A stretch of 64,000 bases of DNA from Desertimonas sp963732335 (GCA_963732335.1 CAVSZO010000002.1:62001-126000), one strand, 5' to 3'. Positions 54,485 through 62,831 are shown, numbered from the stretch's first letter. The notes: generated by a model not told the origin, from the sequence alone. Made by a program: numbers and translations.

Positions 54485-55555
54485 AGCACCGGCGAGGAGC
54501 CCGCCATCGAAGCCACGTCGACGGCTGACGGCATCACGCTGGGATTGGACACGTTCGGCGATCTCACCAACGGCGACGACGGCCGGCCACTGACGCACGC
54601 CCAGACGATTCGCAACCTCGTCGACCAAGGAATCCTCGCCGACCAGGTGGGCGTCGGCTACTTCGGAATCGGCGAGCACCACACCGACTACTTCCCGCTG
54701 TCTGCTGGCGACGTGGTACTCGGTGCGATCGCCTCGCGCACGTCCCAAATCCATCTCGGCTCGGCCGTCACGGTGATCAGCTCGGACGACCCGGTGCGGG
54801 TGTTTCAGCGCTATGCGACGCTCGACGCGCTGTCGAACGGCCGCGCCGAAGTCATCCTCGGTCGCGGGTCGAGCATCGAATCGTTCCCACTATTCGGCTA
54901 CGACCTGCGCGACTACGAGGAGCTCTTCGAGGAGAAGGTCAATCTCTTCGCCGAACTGCTCAAGGAGCAACCGGTGACGTGGAACGGAAAAACTCGCCCG
55001 GCACTCGACGGGCTCTCGGTGTATCCCCACACCGAGTCCGGATCGATACCGACGTGGATCGGTGTCGGCGGCAGTCCGGAGTCGGTCGTACGCGCCGCTC
55101 GCTACGGGTTTTCGCTGATGCTGGCAATTATCGGCGGCCCCCCAGAGCGATTCGCCCCGTTCGCCGGCCTGTTCCGCGAGGCGCTCGGCAAATTCGACTT
55201 CTCGGAGCAGCCAGTCGGCGTGCACTGTCCCGGGCACATCGCTGCGACCGACCAGCAGGCCCGCGAGGAGTTGTGGCCCTTTTATGCCGACCTCGTCGGG
55301 CGCGTCGGCAAGGAACGCGGGTGGAGCGCTCCGACCCGGGAGACCTTCGACCGAGAGGTCGGGCCCAACGGCGCCTATCACGTCGGTTCGCCCGAGACCG
55401 TGGCGCGAAAGATCGCCAACACTCTCACGGCGCTGCAGGCGACACGATTCGACCTCAAGTACGGGATGGGCGGACTCGCCCACTCGAAGCTCATGACGGC
55501 CATCGAGCTCTACGGCACACAGGTCGCCCCGCTCGTTCGTGAACTGCTGGCGTGA
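54482..55555 (+). CDS. LLM-class flavin-dependent oxidoreductase
   Basis: 357 residues from GTG 54482, overlapping the preceding stop by 3 bp. TLGLDTFGDLTNGDDGRPLT, YFGIGEHHTDYFPLSAGDVV, IHLGSAVTVISSDDPVRVFQ and DALSNGRAEVILGRGSSIES are the luciferase-like TIM barrel of the FMN/F420-using group; GVGGSPESVVRAARYGFSLM and LAIIGGPPERFAPFAG follow. The members oxidise small molecules with reduced flavin. It is intact, unlike most of its neighbours. A fragment of a close paralogue lies at 34.8 kb. Confidence 0.9.
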   Translation: MSTGEEPAIEATSTADGITLGLDTFGDLTNGDDGRPLTHAQTIRNLVDQGILADQVGVGYFGIGEHHTDYFPLSAGDVVLGAIASRTSQIHLGSAVTVISSDDPVRVFQRYATLDALSNGRAEVILGRGSSIESFPLFGYDLRDYEELFEEKVNLFAELLKEQPVTWNGKTRPALDGLSVYPHTESGSIPTWIGVGGSPESVVRAARYGFSLMLAIIGGPPERFAPFAGLFREALGKFDFSEQPVGVHCPGHIAATDQQAREELWPFYADLVGRVGKERGWSAPTRETFDREVGPNGAYHVGSPETVARKIANTLTALQATRFDLKYGMGGLAHSKLMTAIELYGTQVAPLVRELLA

Positions 55556-55647
55556 ACGTCCTTGTACCGACGAAGGATCCGCGTGACAAGCTAACGAACA
55601 CACTGCGATCCGCCGAAGCCTCCCCACAGCCGCGCTAAGGGGGGAAG

Positions 55648-55998
55648 GTGAGGCGCTTCTCGGTCCGGCCGACGTTCACCGTCCGAGGTCGCACGTTCAA
55701 AGGATTGCGGGTTTGGTCGGGCAAGCCACTGCACCCGCCGCTCACCGACTTCCCGATCGCCGCTATGTGCTCGCCGCGGTGTTCTACGTGATCTCGTTCA
55801 TCGGCGGCGACGATCACACGTGGGCGGAGGAGTCTTTGCATACCGGCACGTACGTCTTCATCGGCGGCGCCGGCGTATCGGTGCTCACCGCAGTGACCGG
55901 ATGGGATGCGTGGAAGTCCTCCAGGCCGGAACCCAGGCGCGCCGCACGATCAACAGCCACGGCACGATCATGATCACGGTCACGCTGCCCGCTCGCTG
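55648..55998 (+). pseudogene. DUF2231-type membrane protein, frameshifted
   Basis: Starting at GTG 55648 (GGGGAA upstream), RVWSGKPLHPPLTDFPIA is the signature (GHPLHPxLxxFPIA) of DUF2231 membrane proteins. It continues in a second frame as YVLAAVFYVISFIGGDDHTW and YVFIGGAGVSVLTAVTGWDA, then in a third as GTQARRTINSHGTIMITVTL. The frames break near 55745 and 55925, and the protein ends early (about 115 residues against 150 or more). Members are membrane proteins of unknown role. Confidence 0.6.
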
Positions 55999-56005
55999 AC
56001 ATCGG

Positions 56006-56336
56006 ATGGCGACTGAACCACCACAACGGCCAGCACATAACTCCGCCTTCGGTCTCGTCCTCCTGTCGATGGTCATCGCGTTGATGGTGTCGGTGGGTGC
56101 GGCGTTCGGCTGCGACCTCATTGGCCCCGCGCCCCCACGGCTCGGGCCGCTGCGCGACGGCCACCGGCGAATCGGTCCTGTCTGTCACGGCCAGGTTCAC
56201 AAACTCGCGCCGCGCTCGACACTGCGCCTTCGCTGGCTCGCGGTCGGGCGCGCGCTCTGTCATGTCCGTCGAGCCGGCAGCCCCAAAGGCCAGCGGGAAA
56301 CCCGTCGAGCGGACGCATGGCGTCACGGGCTGGTAA
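56006..56336 (+). pseudogene. Hypothetical membrane-anchored protein, degenerate
   Basis: The ATG at 56006 gives MATEPPQRPAHNSAFGLVLL, SMVIALMVSVGAAFGCDLIG, one membrane helix. A second frame has TGESVLSVTARFTNS and ASGKPVERTHGVTGW, which resemble the strands of an FxLYD-like extracellular domain. The parts do not join in one frame. Function is unknown, and the assignment is weak. Confidence 0.3.
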
Positions 56337-56703
56337 GCGCCTTGGTCAACCCGTCGAGGTCCTCGACGGTGACCGTCAGCGCCGAGTGGCCCTTGCGTCT
56401 GAGCGGGGAAGGCACCTTCTCGCGGAAGTGGATGCACACGCCGGCGTCCGCGTTCGTTCCGAACGTGAGCCCATCGTCCTTCCACGAGCCCCTGGCACCG
56501 GCGGCAGTCCACCAGCGGTAGTTCCGGGTGATGTGAGCGCCATCGACATTTTCCAGCGGGGTCTCCAGCTTGAGGAGGCCGAACGTCGCCCGCAGCCGAC
56601 CGTCGTCGGTGAGCGTGACTCCGTCCTTCGCTGGCCGAACGCCGAACACACCCCAGAAGACGACCAGCCGTTTGTCGAACGAGTATCGGTACAACGTGGT
56701 CAC
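56323..56703 (-). CDS. Conserved hypothetical actinobacterial protein
   Basis: 126 residues from GTG 56703. TTLYRYSFDKRLVVFWGVFG, VRPAKDGVTLTDDGRLRATF, GLLKLETPLENVDGAHITRN and YRWWTAAGARGSWKDDGLTF match a small beta-rich protein family I recall from mycobacteria and other actinobacteria (including NADAGVCIHFREKVP). No function is established. It resembles a pleckstrin-like single domain. It is convergent with the degenerate gene to its left by 14 bp. Confidence 0.7.
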   Translation of the reverse strand: MTTLYRYSFDKRLVVFWGVFGVRPAKDGVTLTDDGRLRATFGLLKLETPLENVDGAHITRNYRWWTAAGARGSWKDDGLTFGTNADAGVCIHFREKVPSPLRRKGHSALTVTVEDLDGLTKALTSP

Positions 56704-56881
56704 GGGCGCATACCTCCGCTCACAGTGTGGGACGATCCCAAGGCCGTGTCGAGGTCTCGGACCCGCCGACCCTTCCCGGTCGGCGCCGGCCAGTTGAACC
56801 AACGAGCCTCACGGAGCTTGCATTCCGGGAATCCCGGACAGGTGGAGCCGAGGCTCGTGCGAGGCCTGCTGCCCTCGGAGA

Positions 56882-57202
56882 TCACCGAGGGCCGGCCGTA
56901 ATCGAAGCAGCGAGCGAGTCAGGTAGCGACACCACGCCGGCTGTGATTTGGGCCATGATCCAGTCGTACATCAGCGAAGCGGTGGTGCCGCCGCGCTTCG
57001 AATCGATGCTGCTGACCAGGGCTCGTTCCGGCGAGGCCCAGTTGGCCACATGTGCGAGCGCTGCGGTGTTGTTGATTCGGAGGCCGTGATCGATCGACGT
57101 CACGTTCACGGCGACCGCCGGTTGGTGATCGATCAGAACCAGGACCGAGTTTTCGATGGTCAGTTCGTTCGGATTGGTCAGTTCGTTCGGACTGTTGGTC
57201 AT
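56882..57202 (-). pseudogene. Isochorismatase-like hydrolase, truncated
   Basis: MTNSPNELTNPNELTIENSV, LVLIDHQPAVAVNVTSIDHG and LRINNTAALAHVA match the start of isochorismatase/cysteine-hydrolase proteins, with the first catalytic aspartate in LIDHQ. From about residue 55 the sequence no longer aligns (WASPERALVSSIDSKRGG), and the frame ends at 106 residues instead of about 200. The catalytic lysine and cysteine are absent. An AGAGGA ribosome site precedes the ATG. Confidence 0.6.
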
Positions 57203-57321
57203 GTCAGGGTCCTCTTTCAATGTGGGGCATGAGTCAGGTGGAAGAACGAGTCGGCGACATCCCTCTTCGCCGTGAGCTCCGGGCGGGCGTCGCGCCAACG
57301 TGCCCAGGCACGGAGGCAGCT

Positions 57322-57792
57322 CTACTTCCTGAGCGAGGCCTCCAGGTTGCCGAGCACACCGAGCTGGCCGAGCATGATGGTTCCGGCGTAGTAGCAGTCG
57401 AACGCGCTCACCTTCCCGTCCTCAAGATGCCAGACATCGACGCATGGGACGTGAAACTCCTTACCGGTAGCGGGGATCGTTCCCAGGGCCGTGGGAAGGT
57501 CACCGAGGTGGGTTCCGTTCAGCGACAGCTGAACGACGACGACGTCACCGTCGAAGTAGAGGTCGTTGAGTTCACGGTGCATGTCCGGAAATGCAACCGA
57601 GTAGATGTCGGCCGCGCGAGCGACTTCGTCGCCCTCGTATTTGAGTCCGGCCGGGACGTCCCACCAGTAGCCGTTCTCGGTGAACAGTGACCGAAATCTC
57701 TTGGGTTCCTTCTCTGCGACCTCGTACAGGTTGCGGATAGTCGCTTCGTGTGAAGCCCTCGTGGTCTCCTGCTCGTCAACCTGTTGATTCAT
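57322..57792 (-). CDS. SnoaL-like / ester cyclase family protein
   Basis: 156 residues. HEATIRNLYEVAEKEPKRFR, SLFTENGYWWDVPAGLKYEG, VAFPDMHRELNDLYFDGDVV and VVQLSLNGTHLGDLPTALGT, then VPCVDVWHLEDGKVSAFDCY are the NTF2-like cone fold of SnoaL/ester cyclase proteins. The catalytic His/Asp pair of true cyclases cannot be judged. Motif E13 is 76 bp upstream in the effector orientation, so it belongs to the LAL set although no LAL gene is near. The gene is intact. Confidence 0.8.
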   Translation of the reverse strand: MNQQVDEQETTRASHEATIRNLYEVAEKEPKRFRSLFTENGYWWDVPAGLKYEGDEVARAADIYSVAFPDMHRELNDLYFDGDVVVVQLSLNGTHLGDLPTALGTIPATGKEFHVPCVDVWHLEDGKVSAFDCYYAGTIMLGQLGVLGNLEASLRK

Positions 57793-57867
57793 GTCTGTCT
57801 GCCTCTCAATCTGTCGTGATTCGTTCGGCTCGTCGACCCAGTGGCGAGTGTGGTTCGCGACGGCCGC

Positions 57868-57909
57868 GCTCGCATCCGCCACTCGCCAGCGCGTATGGCC
57901 GGTTCGTCG
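57868..57909 (+). promoter_or_regulatory. LAL-cassette motif E13, long form
   Basis: GCTCGCATCCGCCACTCGCC, AGCGCGTATGGCCGGTTCGT. CACACT follows 15 bp after GAGC on the effector strand. It is the most divergent and right-most copy. Confidence 0.6.
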
Positions 57910-58340
57910 CGCCTGACGCAGACACGGCACCCAGAACTGCCTGTAATCCGCGTGTCGTCACCGATTCAGCCGGAAGCTCGGAACCCGCGCAGATCAGACG
58001 GGTCGGGCGTCGAGGTGTAGACACACACGCCCAACGGCGTGTCGTCGAGCCGTCTCGACTTCAATTCGACGTCGGCTACAGAACGCGGCCAGCCGATGAT
58101 CGGTCGGCACAGCCGTAACGCGCGGAAGAGTTCAGCCCCCCGTCGATGGACGCCGAGGCCGCCATCATCAGGCCGAGGGCGGGAGCGCGGAGGCCGAAGT
58201 ATGGGGCGTCTGCCCGACCGGAGATCTGCCCGAGCGCGCGATGACAGCGTCGACGACCAGTCGGTCGCCGCTGTTATGGCGCGGGCAAGAAGAGTCGAAG
58301 TCGAACAGCCGCGAGTGGCGGCAGCGAGTGACGCTTGGTC
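57910..58340. other. Gap without recognisable genes
   Basis: About 430 bp without a convincing frame on either strand. The right end merges into the fucosidase promoter region. It separates the LAL region from the fucose locus. Confidence 0.4.
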
Positions 58341-58353
58341 CTGACGTTCTCGT

Positions 58354-58369
58354 ATTCATCGGATGTCTG
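58354..58369 (+). promoter_or_regulatory. Putative FadR-type operator upstream of fucosidase
   Basis: ATTCATCGGATGTCTG, with the imperfect palindrome CATC-G-GATG at its centre. The same 16 bases occur inverted at 62832-62847 over the start of the regulator gene. A possible -10 hexamer TAGGAT follows at 58372-58377. Confidence 0.65.
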
Positions 58370-58412
58370 AATAGGATGCGGGTGATCTCGAACACAGAAA
58401 GGGGGCGCCCAG

Positions 58413-59687
58413 ATGTCATCCACGGTTGCCGACATTGCCGGCTTCACCAGCGACCGCTTCGGGATGTTCATCCATTTCGGCCTGTACAGCGTCGCCGGGC
58501 GCCACGAGTGGGTGAAGAACCGTGAGCGCCTCACCGACGAGCAGTACCAGCCGTACTTCGAGGGGTTCGATCCCGATCTCTTCGACGCTCGCGAGATCGC
58601 GGCGATGGCCCGGCAGGCCGGGGCGCGCTACGTCGTGCTCACGACGAAGCACCACGACGGCTTCTGCCTGTGGGACTCCAACCTCACCGACTACACGTCG
58701 GTCGCTGCGACGGGCCGCGACCTCGTGGCCGAGTACGTCGCCGCGGTGCGAGCCGAGGGTCTCAAGGTCGGCTTCTACCACTCGGTCATCGACTGGCACC
58801 ACCCTGATTTCACGGTCGACCGGTTCCACCCATTACGCGGCGGCGACCTCACTGCCCTCAATGCCGGCCGCGACATGAGTCGCTACCGCGCATATCTCCA
58901 CGGCCAGGTCCGTGAGTTGTTGTCCGGGTACGGCAAGATCGACGTGCTCTTCTACGACTTCACTTATCCCGGCGAGGTGGACGGACTGCCTGGCAAGGGC
59001 CCGCAGGACTGGGACGCCGAGTCCCTGCTGGCGCTGACTCGTGAGCTGCAGCCTGGCATCGTCGTCAACGACCGCCTCGGCATCTCGGCCGACTACACCA
59101 CCCCAGAGCAGTTCCAGCCGACGTCGCCAGTGATCGATCGAGACGGAAATCTCGTCGTGTGGGAGGTCTGCCACACCATCAACGGGTCGTGGGGCTACGA
59201 CCGTGCCAATCTGGCCTACAAGGCGCCGGAACTGCTCGTCCAGATGCTGATCACGTCGGTCGCCAACGGCGGCAACATGATCCTCAACGTTGGCCCAACC
59301 GGCCGGGGCTCGATCGATCCCCGCGACGCGGCGGGCTTCCGGGCGGTCGGCGACTGGATGCGGCTGCACGGCCGGTCCATCCACGACTGCGGCCCCGCTG
59401 ACTTCGCACCGCCGGCCAACTGTGTGTACACGAAGCGCGGCAACCGGTTGTATGTCCATCTGCTGGCGTGGCCCTTGCATCACCTGCATCTTCCCGGGCT
59501 GGCCGGCAAGGTGCGCTTTGCTCAGCTGCTCAACGACGGTGCCGAGGTTGCCGTCGAGCGCCATGCCGGAGAAGGCACGTCGCCGATCGATCCGCCCGGA
59601 CAGGCGCCCGATACGGTCACCATTCGCCTGCCGGTCGTCCGTCCCGATGTCCTCGTGCCCGTCGTCGAGCTGTTCCTCGACGACTGA
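58413..59687 (+). CDS. Alpha-L-fucosidase (GH29)
   Basis: 424 residues, with AAAGGGGG at 58398-58405. DRFGMFIHFGLYSVAGRHEW and YVVLTTKHHDGFCLWDSN are the GH29 substrate-binding strands (HHDGF). KVGFYHSVIDWHHPDF and KIDVLFYDFTYPGEVDG probably contain the catalytic aspartate. LVVWEVCHTINGSWGYDRAN and VANGGNMILNVGPTGRGSID complete the barrel. No signal peptide is present, so short fucosides are cleaved inside the cell after import by the adjacent ABC transporter. It is intact, with usual length. Confidence 0.95.
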   Translation: MSSTVADIAGFTSDRFGMFIHFGLYSVAGRHEWVKNRERLTDEQYQPYFEGFDPDLFDAREIAAMARQAGARYVVLTTKHHDGFCLWDSNLTDYTSVAATGRDLVAEYVAAVRAEGLKVGFYHSVIDWHHPDFTVDRFHPLRGGDLTALNAGRDMSRYRAYLHGQVRELLSGYGKIDVLFYDFTYPGEVDGLPGKGPQDWDAESLLALTRELQPGIVVNDRLGISADYTTPEQFQPTSPVIDRDGNLVVWEVCHTINGSWGYDRANLAYKAPELLVQMLITSVANGGNMILNVGPTGRGSIDPRDAAGFRAVGDWMRLHGRSIHDCGPADFAPPANCVYTKRGNRLYVHLLAWPLHHLHLPGLAGKVRFAQLLNDGAEVAVERHAGEGTSPIDPPGQAPDTVTIRLPVVRPDVLVPVVELFLDD

Positions 59688-59730
59688 CGCAGGGTGACCG
59701 GCGTCACTCGAACCTGTCTGAAGTTCGTTG

Positions 59731-59778
59731 CAAACATCGGAGGTGTGTTCTTGACAAACATCGGAGGTTTGTTACAGT
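59731..59778 (+). promoter_or_regulatory. Promoter with two overlapping operators for the sugar ABC operon
   Basis: Two 17-bp sites with the same first 14 bases (CAAACATCGGAGGT) lie at 59731-59747 and 59755-59771, 24 bp apart. The second has perfect arms CAAAC/GTTTG and lies between TTGACA (59751-59756) and TACAGT (59773-59778, spacer 16). The shared core CATCGGA also occurs in the fucosidase and regulator sites. Binding there would block RNA polymerase. Confidence 0.7.
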
Positions 59779-59827
59779 AAACGGCCTAGCGGGGATCCGT
59801 CCCTGCGGCCAAGGGGGGATTTCATCG

Positions 59828-61084
59828 ATGTCGAATCTCAAGGTTGCGCGTCCGGATCGCCGTTGTAGGGCACACGCGCTGGCGACCGCGACCGCACTAC
59901 TCGCCGTCCTCGCCGGCGGCACGACGGCGATCGCCAGCGCCAGCGGAACGACTCCAACAACGGGTGAAGACGTAACGCTCCGCTGGCAGATGTGGACCGG
60001 CCCCGAGGACCAACCGCTCTTCGAGTCGATGGCCGATCTCGTGACCGAGCAGTACCCGAACATTCACGTCGAGTTCGAGCCGACCACGTTCGCCGACCAC
60101 TTCACCGGATTGGTCACTGCCGCCGCGGCGGGCAACCTCCCGTGTCTCGCCGGACTACAGAGTCTGCGAACGCTCGGGTTCGGCGACGTCTTTGTTCCGC
60201 TCGACGACATGGTCGCCTCGAGCGGTCTCGACATCGAGGACTTCAACCCGACGATCCTCGACGGCCTGACGCTCGACGGCAACGTGCTCGCGCTGCCGTA
60301 CGACGTCGGCCCCGTTCTGGTCTTCTACAACAAGGACACGTTCGCCGACGCCGGCGTCGCCGAACCAGCGCTCGACTGGACTGCCGACGACTTCCAGGCG
60401 GCAGCCGAGGGCGTGGCCAGCGACGACATCGACGGTGTGGCCCTGTGGTCCGACATCTTCTTCGTCGAGCCCATGATCTACGGATACAACGGGTCGCGGC
60501 TCGTCGACGAGGCCAACCAGATCACCCTCGACAATCCTGACACGGTCGCCGGGCTCGAGTGGTACGTCGATCTCGCCTCGTCCGACGCGGCAACCCCGAT
60601 GGGCGGCGCCAATTACAACCCGACAGCCCTGTTCAGCAGTGGCGAGGCGGCGATGACAACGGGCGGCCCGTGGGACATCCAACCCATCCTGGCAGACGCC
60701 GACTTCGAGATCGGCGTGGCAGTGGTGCCGGGCGGCCGGACACTGTCGGCGGGTTCCGGGTTCGGCATCACCCAGGACTGCGACCATCCCGACGAGGCCT
60801 TCCAGGCCCTGTCGGTTCTCACCGGCCCCGAAGCACTCGCCATGATCGGCGAGGCCGGCCGCGGCTACCCGGCCCGCGAGTCGCAGACCCAGCTGTATTA
60901 CGACAACTTCCCGGTCGCCACCGAGGCGCTCACCACATCGTGGGAACAGGCCGAGCCGTTCCGCGGAGCCGAGCTCTACGACCAGCTGAACACCCAGGTC
61001 ATCCAGTTCCTCCCGTCGGCGGTCAGCGGCGACATCACGGTGGAGGACATGATCGCAGACGTTCAAAACGCCGTCGGCGCATGA
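59828..61084 (+). CDS. Carbohydrate ABC transporter substrate-binding protein
   Basis: 418 residues. A signal peptide is clear: basic RPDRRCRAHALATATALLAV, then LAGGTTAIASAS. The mature part starts TLRWQMWTGPEDQPLFESMA and contains NVLALPYDVGPVLVFYNKDT, FSSGEAAMTTGGPWDIQPIL and GGRTLSAGSGFGITQDCDHP, typical of family 1 (UgpB/MalE-like) solute-binding proteins. It would deliver fucosides or L-fucose to the permeases encoded directly downstream. It is intact. Confidence 0.9.
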   Translation: MSNLKVARPDRRCRAHALATATALLAVLAGGTTAIASASGTTPTTGEDVTLRWQMWTGPEDQPLFESMADLVTEQYPNIHVEFEPTTFADHFTGLVTAAAAGNLPCLAGLQSLRTLGFGDVFVPLDDMVASSGLDIEDFNPTILDGLTLDGNVLALPYDVGPVLVFYNKDTFADAGVAEPALDWTADDFQAAAEGVASDDIDGVALWSDIFFVEPMIYGYNGSRLVDEANQITLDNPDTVAGLEWYVDLASSDAATPMGGANYNPTALFSSGEAAMTTGGPWDIQPILADADFEIGVAVVPGGRTLSAGSGFGITQDCDHPDEAFQALSVLTGPEALAMIGEAGRGYPARESQTQLYYDNFPVATEALTTSWEQAEPFRGAELYDQLNTQVIQFLPSAVSGDITVEDMIADVQNAVGA

Positions 61085-61088
61085 ACGG

Positions 61089-61970
61089 GTGACCGTCCGG
61101 AGGCACGAGGGTCGCGCGTCCGCCGGGTTCATCCTCCCGGCGGCCGCCGGCCTCGCGGTCTTCACCGTCATCCCGATCGTCGCGGCGATCGTCCTCAGCC
61201 TGTTCAACTACCCGCTGATCGGCGACGCCAGGTACGTCGGGCTCGCCAACTTCCGCCGGCTCTTCAATACTGATCCGCTGTTCTGGCAGGTCTTCCGCAA
61301 CACGTTCGTGTTCGTGCTGTGGTACGTGCCGGCGAACTTCGTGATCTCGCTCGCCCTTGCCGCGTTGATTTCGCCAAAGATCAAGGGGCGCTCGGCACTC
61401 CGCACCGTCCTGTTCGTGCCGGTCGTTGCCCCCCTCATCGCCAGCGCCGCCATCTTCAGGCTCATCTTCGACCGCCGGGGCATCGCCAACCAGATCCTCG
61501 GCACGTTCGGCATCGACGGGCCGAACTGGACCCTCGAGCCGCGTTGGGCGATGTTCGCCGTCGTCGTGCTCTCGCTCTGGCTCGCCGTTGGCTACAACAT
61601 CGTCGTCTACTCGGCGGCGCTCGACGCCATCCCCGACTCGGTGCTCGACGCGGCGACGATGGACGGCGCCAGCTCGTGGAGCCGCTTCTGGCGGATACAG
61701 GTTCCACTCATCACGCCGTCGATCTTCTTCGCGACCGTACTCACGCTCATCACCTCGTTCCAGGTGTTCGCCCAAGCCAAGATCCTCACCGACGGCGGCC
61801 CCCGCGGCGCGACCACCACACTCGTGATGCACCTCTACAACATGGGCTTCAGGAATCGCTTCGAGCTCGGCTACGCCGCGTCGATCGGCATGGTCCTGTT
61901 CGTGATCATCGTGGCAGTGTCGGCGCTGCAATTCCGGTTGCAGAAGCGCTGGGTGCACTATGAGTCGTGA
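61089..61970 (+). CDS. Sugar ABC transporter permease (MalF/UgpA-like)
   Basis: 293 residues from GTG 61089, 4 bp after the binding-protein stop. Six membrane helices are seen, with GFILPAAAGLAVFTVIPIVA, FVFVLWYVPANFVISLALAA, and the EAA loop AATMDGASSWSRFWRIQVPL that docks the ATPase. ILTDGGPRGATTTLVMHLYN is the usual helix 5-6 linker of this group. It forms a heterodimer with the next gene. No ATPase gene follows, so a shared MsmX/UgpC-type ATPase from elsewhere is required. Confidence 0.92.
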   Translation: MTVRRHEGRASAGFILPAAAGLAVFTVIPIVAAIVLSLFNYPLIGDARYVGLANFRRLFNTDPLFWQVFRNTFVFVLWYVPANFVISLALAALISPKIKGRSALRTVLFVPVVAPLIASAAIFRLIFDRRGIANQILGTFGIDGPNWTLEPRWAMFAVVVLSLWLAVGYNIVVYSAALDAIPDSVLDAATMDGASSWSRFWRIQVPLITPSIFFATVLTLITSFQVFAQAKILTDGGPRGATTTLVMHLYNMGFRNRFELGYAASIGMVLFVIIVAVSALQFRLQKRWVHYES

Positions 61971-62796
61971 TGACACGTGGACGGCGCGTCGAGTCCTGCA
62001 CCACGTCGTCGTGTACGCGGTCATCGGGATCTACGTCCTCCCGCTGGTATGGATGCTGTGCAACTCGTTGAACACGAGCGAGCAGTCCCGTCGCCCATCG
62101 CCGCGTCTGCTGCCGCAGTCGTTCCGGTGGCGCAATTTCACCGAAGCGTGGACCACCGGCCACTTCGGCACGTTCATCCGCAACGGTCTGGTGGTCTCCA
62201 CCATCTCCACGCTGATCACGGTGATCGTGTCGATCCTCGCCGGCTACGCCTTCGCCCGACTCAGGTTCCACGGACGCGACGCCTTGTTCTTCGTGTTCCT
62301 GATGACGTTGATGATCCCGCAGGATCTTCTCGTCGTGCCGCTGTACATCGAGATGAGCACGATCGGCTGGGTCAACACGTTCCAGGCGCTGATCCTCCCG
62401 TGGGCGTTCACGGCGTTCGGAACCTTCCTACTGCGCCAGTTCTTCATGTCGATACCGACCGAATTGGAACAGGCGGCATCGATCGACGGGGCCAGGCGAC
62501 TGGCGACGCTGCGCTATGTGATGATCCCGATTGCCCGGCCGGCCATCGCCACAGTGGCCATCTTCCAATTCATCGCCATCTGGAACCTCTACATCTGGCC
62601 GCTGGTCATCCTGCAAGGTCAGGACAAGGCGACCGTTCCCCTCGGACTGAGCTTCTTCATCGACCAGGGCGGCGCCGAATGGAACATCATCATGGCAGCC
62701 GCGACAATCTCGATCGTGCCGACGACGTTGCTCGTCGTCGCACTGTCACGCTACCTCGTCCGGGGCATCACCACCGCCGGCTTCGGCGGCCGATAG
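61960..62796 (+). CDS. Sugar ABC transporter permease (MalG/UgpE-like)
   Basis: 278 residues, overlapping the previous gene by 11 bp. Helices VVVYAVIGIYVLPLVWMLCN, GLVVSTISTLITVIVSILAG and the segment LFFVFLMTLMIPQDLLVVPL with YIEMSTIGWVNT are typical. The EAA loop is LEQAASIDGARRLATLRYVM-IPIARP. GLSFFIDQGGAEWNIIMAAA precedes the last helix. It ends 45 bp before the regulator start. It is intact. Confidence 0.92.
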   Translation: MSRDDTWTARRVLHHVVVYAVIGIYVLPLVWMLCNSLNTSEQSRRPSPRLLPQSFRWRNFTEAWTTGHFGTFIRNGLVVSTISTLITVIVSILAGYAFARLRFHGRDALFFVFLMTLMIPQDLLVVPLYIEMSTIGWVNTFQALILPWAFTAFGTFLLRQFFMSIPTELEQAASIDGARRLATLRYVMIPIARPAIATVAIFQFIAIWNLYIWPLVILQGQDKATVPLGLSFFIDQGGAEWNIIMAAATISIVPTTLLVVALSRYLVRGITTAGFGGR

Positions 62797-62831
62797 ATGA
62801 CCGCGACACTCATCAGCCAGATGTACGCTTG

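Noticed and set aside
22876..57909. Integron attC sites or transposon ends as explanation of the 13-copy element
   Set aside because: No integrase or transposase gene, no attC R'/R'' box palindrome and no target duplications. The constant spacing to start codons fits regulation better.
22876..57909. CRISPR array
   Set aside because: Copies are kilobases apart, in both orientations, with genes between them. No short regular spacers or cas genes are present.
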